Below, in pieces: positions 51,801 to 57,800 of a stretch of 64,000 bases of DNA. This stretch comes from Prostheceraeus crozeri (taxonomy: Eukaryota; Platyhelminthes; Polycladida; Euryleptidae). The stretch covers positions 62,001 to 126,000 of the forward strand of contig CAJQUW010000896.1 in assembly GCA_907163375.1 (NCBI GenBank), read 5' to 3'. Each line of letters begins with the position of its first letter. Within the stretch, counting starts at the first letter, position 1. Under the pieces are notes generated by a model. The model saw only the letters and a list, made by a program, of their open reading frames with translations, was not told where the DNA came from and did not search any database. The position numbers and the translations under genes are program-made.

Positions 51801-54800
51801 CAATTGTTTCGTTTGATTTAGTTCCCGGCACGTCTATTATCAGGACTTAACTCAATCACAGTCAAAGAGTACCGGTGCTGCTACTTTTCAAGCAAATCAG
51901 CATATAATGGGACAGTATTGCATGTTTAAAAATGTGTACTTATTCGATGTTTTCAATACAAAATAAAAATTTGGCTTTTACTAGCAAATCAAGTCATTAT
52001 TATTCTACTTTATTTATTAAGTATAATTCTTCATTATTATTTACTATTCATTTACTAGTAATCAATTCTAGTAATTCATTTATCGGAAAGTTATTCAATC
52101 ATTTAGTGTGGGTAAGTTTAACATAGACAGACACGCATGCGAGCGTATATTGCATTTGCAAGGACAGGTCGGATGCTGTAGACCAGTATGGGTTATATAA
52201 TATGAAAGTACAATAACCGGTAAGGCGCAGAGCAACACGCGAGTAGTAAACCGTTTTCGTGTCGCTAAATTTTGCGAATCAGTAAAAACGAATGTCACAA
52301 ATCCACTCAACCGCTAGAATAACAAAACAATCGCTACGATAACTGTTGCATATCGAAGACATTACTTCCAATACTTCAGTGGTTCTAAATGTTAGTACTG
52401 ATCAGAAATCAGAGATTTCAGTTGAAATTGGAGTTGTCTACATGCCGATGCTGTATTTTATCATGCTGAAAACGACTTGGTTGATGATTGCTTCGATAAT
52501 TGGAGATGCATAGAGACTGATCCTACTTCTTTACATAGTACATTTTATTTCTGGATATATTTCGATCTATGCAATTGTCTCCATGGGACATTGGTTAAGC
52601 GTTTTGGCATAGTGATCTTTTGGTCCAAAGGTGGAGCCTCTAAAATATCATGGGAAGCCTCAGAGAGGTCATCGTGACTTACGTGCCACAACGCTCTATC
52701 CCAAGTCTGAGTAAGTCCGTATCGTTCAAGCCCCCTATTGAGGAGTATTGACGTTAAAGCTTCATGCAATTCGATCTACGCGACCTATAGCTACTTGTAG
52801 GTCATCTTCAGACAGGTGGAATTATACATTTTCGAGAAAATTGAACACATTGGACCACAGAATTAGTCCGGTCGTCTCTTCTTCTGTTTGACTAGAAAGG
52901 AAGCATTGGAACATGCAATGCTATGAAATGGCACAATCTGCCGACAATCTGTCGAACAATGAGCAGCCAGTTCAACATTAAACACGCCAAAGACTATTGT
53001 GCGAAGTTTCAGTGACTGTTATCAACCGGTCAAAAGTTTTCTCGATAATGTTGGTCCCTCTGATCATTATTAAAAAAGTTAGCAGGTACACGAAAAAGCA
53101 TTAACAAACTTCTCCGTAGAACTTAACATCGACTGTGTCTCTTCGCTGTGTGATCCGGTTGATAACAGTCACTGAAACTTCGCACAATTTGGCGTGTTTA
53201 ATGTTGAACTGGCTGCTCATTGTTCGATTGCTATAGTATTATGTCAGCAGATTGATTTATTTCGTAGGCACTACATCTTCCAATGCTTCCGTTCTAGTGA
53301 AACAGAAGAAGATACAACCTGACTAATTCTGTGCTTACTCTATTTCATTCTCCCAATCCGCTCGCATTAAATTTGTTGGCATCGATTATATTTTCATCTT
53401 TTATAGATATTTAATGTAGCCTGATACATACTTTCAATGCACTATACCGGTATTGGTATTCTTTTTATTTGGAATCACCTGCACCTTTAAAAATTCAACC
53501 AATTTCACGACACCTTACAATCCTTTTTTGTCAATAATATTAATTTCATGGCATGCAAACTCCTTAGGCATAGAACTATTGGTAGATTTTCAGGATGGAA
53601 TTTTCCTTTAAATTTGACGCGTGAATTTGAGTAAAATTTCCTTGCAGAAAGCCGGAAATTTTCATTCAAATATGCGCGGACACCCTTTTCTATGGATTTC
53701 ATGATGACTGACGAAAAACAATTTATCATTCTAATTGCAGAAGTGATGACGGAGCTATCAAAGACCCTTCCAGAATTGGAAAAGATAGTGGATGAAATTG
53801 CAGAATTGGCAGCATCAGGAGAGGCTCGAGCTTATGACGAAGCTCCGCATGTGATAGAGGTTACTTTGCCAATGTTATGTTCATATCTACCGTTCTGGTG
53901 GTCGCGAGGTAGCGAAAACGAAGAAACCACGATCACCTCTGTCACCACTACTCAAATGAACAATGTCCTTGGCAATGTCCTCAAGCTTATCCGCAACAAT
54001 ATCGAATCAGTTCATGCGCCTTGGATGACGAGAATAGCAAGTAAGAGACATTTCAGTACCTTTGATAATTCACATTTTCTTTTTCTCTAATGCTTCTCTT
54101 CTACAAGCAAAATAAACCCGAAAATCCCTACTGTATTCATTAACATGGGTGTAAAGTCAACAAAATCTCCAATTTGGAAATGATGCTATTTGCTTGATCA
54201 GATGTGACATCAGTAGTATCAGGGGCATCATTGATTTTTCCTTATCGGAAAGGTCTCCGTAGCACAGTGGTTAAGTGCTTGGCCTAGCGATCCCGCGGAG
54301 AAGTGGTCGAGTCCCAAGAGTGTTATTGGAAGTCGTCAGGAAGGGCATCCAAACTAAAAGATCACAACGCTCCAGATTAAAGTATGTCAGCAACGTCCAA
54401 GCCCTCAGTATGGGGGAGTACTGACGTTAAACCATTCATTTTCTGACGTGGAGAAGGACGAAAATCGGGGAAGTAAGAAATAAGTAATCAAGAGGAGATC
54501 TCCAATTGCGGGAGTAGCAAATGACTTTGCATTTAGCTAGACAGATAAATAGTTTGTGGTTTGCTATATCCACAACTTGAGATCCCCTCTTGATTTTGTA
54601 CTGCTGTTGAATCCGTGACCTCGAAATATTGCCATCCAGTCATAGCTGCAGAGAAGTCTGCCTTTTCATACAAATTCCATTTCTCTCATGAAAGTGAAGA
54701 ATTCGTGATGAACCATATTTGGAAGGGATGTTTTGCATGGGAACCAAATATTTCGCCTGATATTTTCCTCGTTATCATGATGTCACTGAAGTCCAAGTTA

Positions 54801-57800
54801 CCCGGAATCGACAATCTCTCATCAGTCGAGATCATCCACGAATGTGACGATGTGAACCCTCTGACTCACATTTTCCGTATTTCTGTATCCAACTGCGAAT
54901 TTCTCGATTTATGGAGATGCGTAGATGCTGTATCTATCCGAAACTCTAAAAGACTGGATTGCGATAATTTCAAATTTATTTCCCTCGAAAGATGCTTGAA
55001 AACATAGCTGCCAAGTCAATTGCAGATAATTTGCAGAATATCGACGAAAGTTATCAATATGCTGATGAACAAAGTTCAAATATCCTAAAAGCTTCTATCA
55101 CGTTCCATGACTTCGTAACGTTTAAGCTAGAATTTTATGAAGCCTGTAGTGTTGTTCCCATTCGATTTAAGACGGGCCTTTGACTTGATGAACCATTTTG
55201 CGCTATTGAATACCTTGCTGAAAGGAAAACCTTATTGCTGGCTTCGTCATATTGGTCAATTCGTTTTTGTGTGACCGATGCTTTCGAGACAATTTCAAAA
55301 TTGTTGTCTTCAGTGTAGTCTACAAAATCATTTCTTGGGTTCCACAAGGCTCCGTCCGTGTCTCTTTGCTTTTTTCCACGCGTATGGGATCACTAAAGCC
55401 TACGTCTGACGATATCGTAGTCCTCAAATACGCTGATGACATCCTTGTTTCAATCACAGTGTCAAAAATTGCTGATTTGAACATCACCATCTAATCCGAA
55501 ATGAGCAGTATCGATCTTTCGTCTTAATCTCACGGTTTGATGCTCAACAAAGAAAAGACTAAGTGCATACTGGTAATGAAAGGGAACGATTTCGTTTGCC
55601 CTTTTAACAGTGCCTTTGCTTTCAGTAACTCGTAAACATAACCATCTCACTTTTTGCTTATTATTAATGTGTTGTACATGTGTCTAATGATGAACTTTTC
55701 TGAATTCAATTGAACTTTAATCGAATTGAACTCTTTTATTCAATTGTTCTGAAGCAGGTTGTAAAATGCAACTATCGCATGATTTTCATCACTGGAATAA
55801 GCCACTCTATATTTTTTAAAAATAATAAGTGGTATAATTACTTTAATCCCTTAGTAGAATCTCGAGTACATGTAAATGAGTTGAGCTATTGGAACCTCTA
55901 CTGTTAGGGACATACACCTGTCTAGCGTTAGGACAGATAATCTTGTCCGTTGTGACGTGCTGCTGAAATTAAGTGACATAAAATTCAAGAGTTTTCAAGC
56001 AGCAGCAGTCTGAAGTCAGTGAAAAGCAATGCATATGATACACTCGAATGTCTATGGCATGACCGATAGTGACAAAAATATAGCCCACTACGCCTGTGTC
56101 AAACTAACAGTAATCCTGCAGCGTCCTTCGAGACCCCAGAGATGAATGAAGTAATGGATGCAGGCGTACGGAGACAATTAATTAAGCCGACGAGGGACAT
56201 AGCTGCTCTTATGGAAAGTTCACTACTTATCTCCTCAACTCCGGTTCGTTTTCTGCACCTGTTTAATGCTGAATCCCGAAGACCCTTCATCAATCTTGCT
56301 CGTTATCAGGAACGTTCTCCGTAGTCCTCACGCCTGAAGGACATGTGGCAGATAGAGAGGATTCACCTTCGAAGTTAGAAGAAATAGGTGACAGGAACGA
56401 GGAATCCAAAAACTGAAGAGAAATTAGTGTTGTTGAAGACAGACTCTTGGCTTCTACGAATAGTCAAAGAATGCATTTTTAGGTCGATCAACTAGCGACG
56501 TTTCTATCATGATGATGTGTAATAAGATAAGTACAGGGTCCGGCAAAATGATCTGACACATTGTAGGTTAAATAAATGGCAAATAAAGTAAAGAGACTAA
56601 AAAGTGTTTTTATTTTTGAAAAGTGCATATAATGCCATTCTGTTTCATTCTGTTTTAAAAATTATATCAGTCAAATGGGATCCATTATTGTCCTCACACT
56701 GTCGAAGGCGTTCACGAAAGTTGTCTATAACTCGTTTGGTTATTTCATGTGGAATGGCAGTAAATTCTTGACGAATTGCATCTTTAAGTTGTTCAATAGA
56801 TTGAGGGCGATTAATGTATACCTTTGACTTAAGGTATCCCCAGAGAAAAAAATCGCACGGATTTAAATCAGATGAACGGGCTGGCCAACCGATGTCACCA
56901 CACAATGAGATCAAATGACTAGGGAACATCTCCCTCAGAATCCCCATCGCACGTCGAGAAGTGTGGGCTGTTGCCCCATCCTGCTGAAGCCAAACATTGT
57001 CCATATCGTGGAGCACTCCATGTACCGAATTCTGCCACAACACATCATACAGTCACTCGAGGACAATGCAAAGGACGTTCATGCAACTCACGAGGGTTGT
57101 TCACGGCCCAGTATCTGAAGTTTTGCATATTCACTGCGCCACACGAGTGAAAATGTGCCTCATCACTAAACTACCTAGCCGCTGCATCGGGGACATGTTG
57201 AATTTCTAAACACAATGCTCTGCGAGTTTCAGTGCCTCTTTCGCTGAGTTCTGTGCTAACATCATTTTGTATGGATACATTTGAAGATTATTGTGAAGAA
57301 TTCTTCGCAAACTTCTTTCGGAAAGCCTAAGAGCCTGGGTGCGTCTAAATGTCGAACGGCGTGGTGACTGTTGAACTGAAGCTCTTACTGCTGCCACATT
57401 TTCTGGAGTTGTGGCGGTGCAAGGTCGGCAAGTTGACTTTCGTTTCAATGCAGATCCAGTAGCTCTAAAGATGCTAGCCCATAACAAGGTCGCGCTTCGA
57501 GCTGGGTGTAATCATGTCTACCAAGTTTGAAGTGCAAACGGAAGGCTCGTTGTGTTACAGTTACAGATTCGCTTGCTTTGATAAACGTTTCACAATGAAA
57601 GCGCGGTGCTCACCAGTCCAATTCATGGCTGCAGTTAAAAAATAAACAAAAAACAACAGCTTAAAGAAGCAAAACAAAATGGTATTTAATAAAAGAATGG
57701 CATTATATGTACTTTTCAAAAATAGAAACACCTTTTAGTTTTTTACTTTATTTGCCTTTTATCAAACCTACAAATGTGTCAGATCATTTTGCCGGACCCT

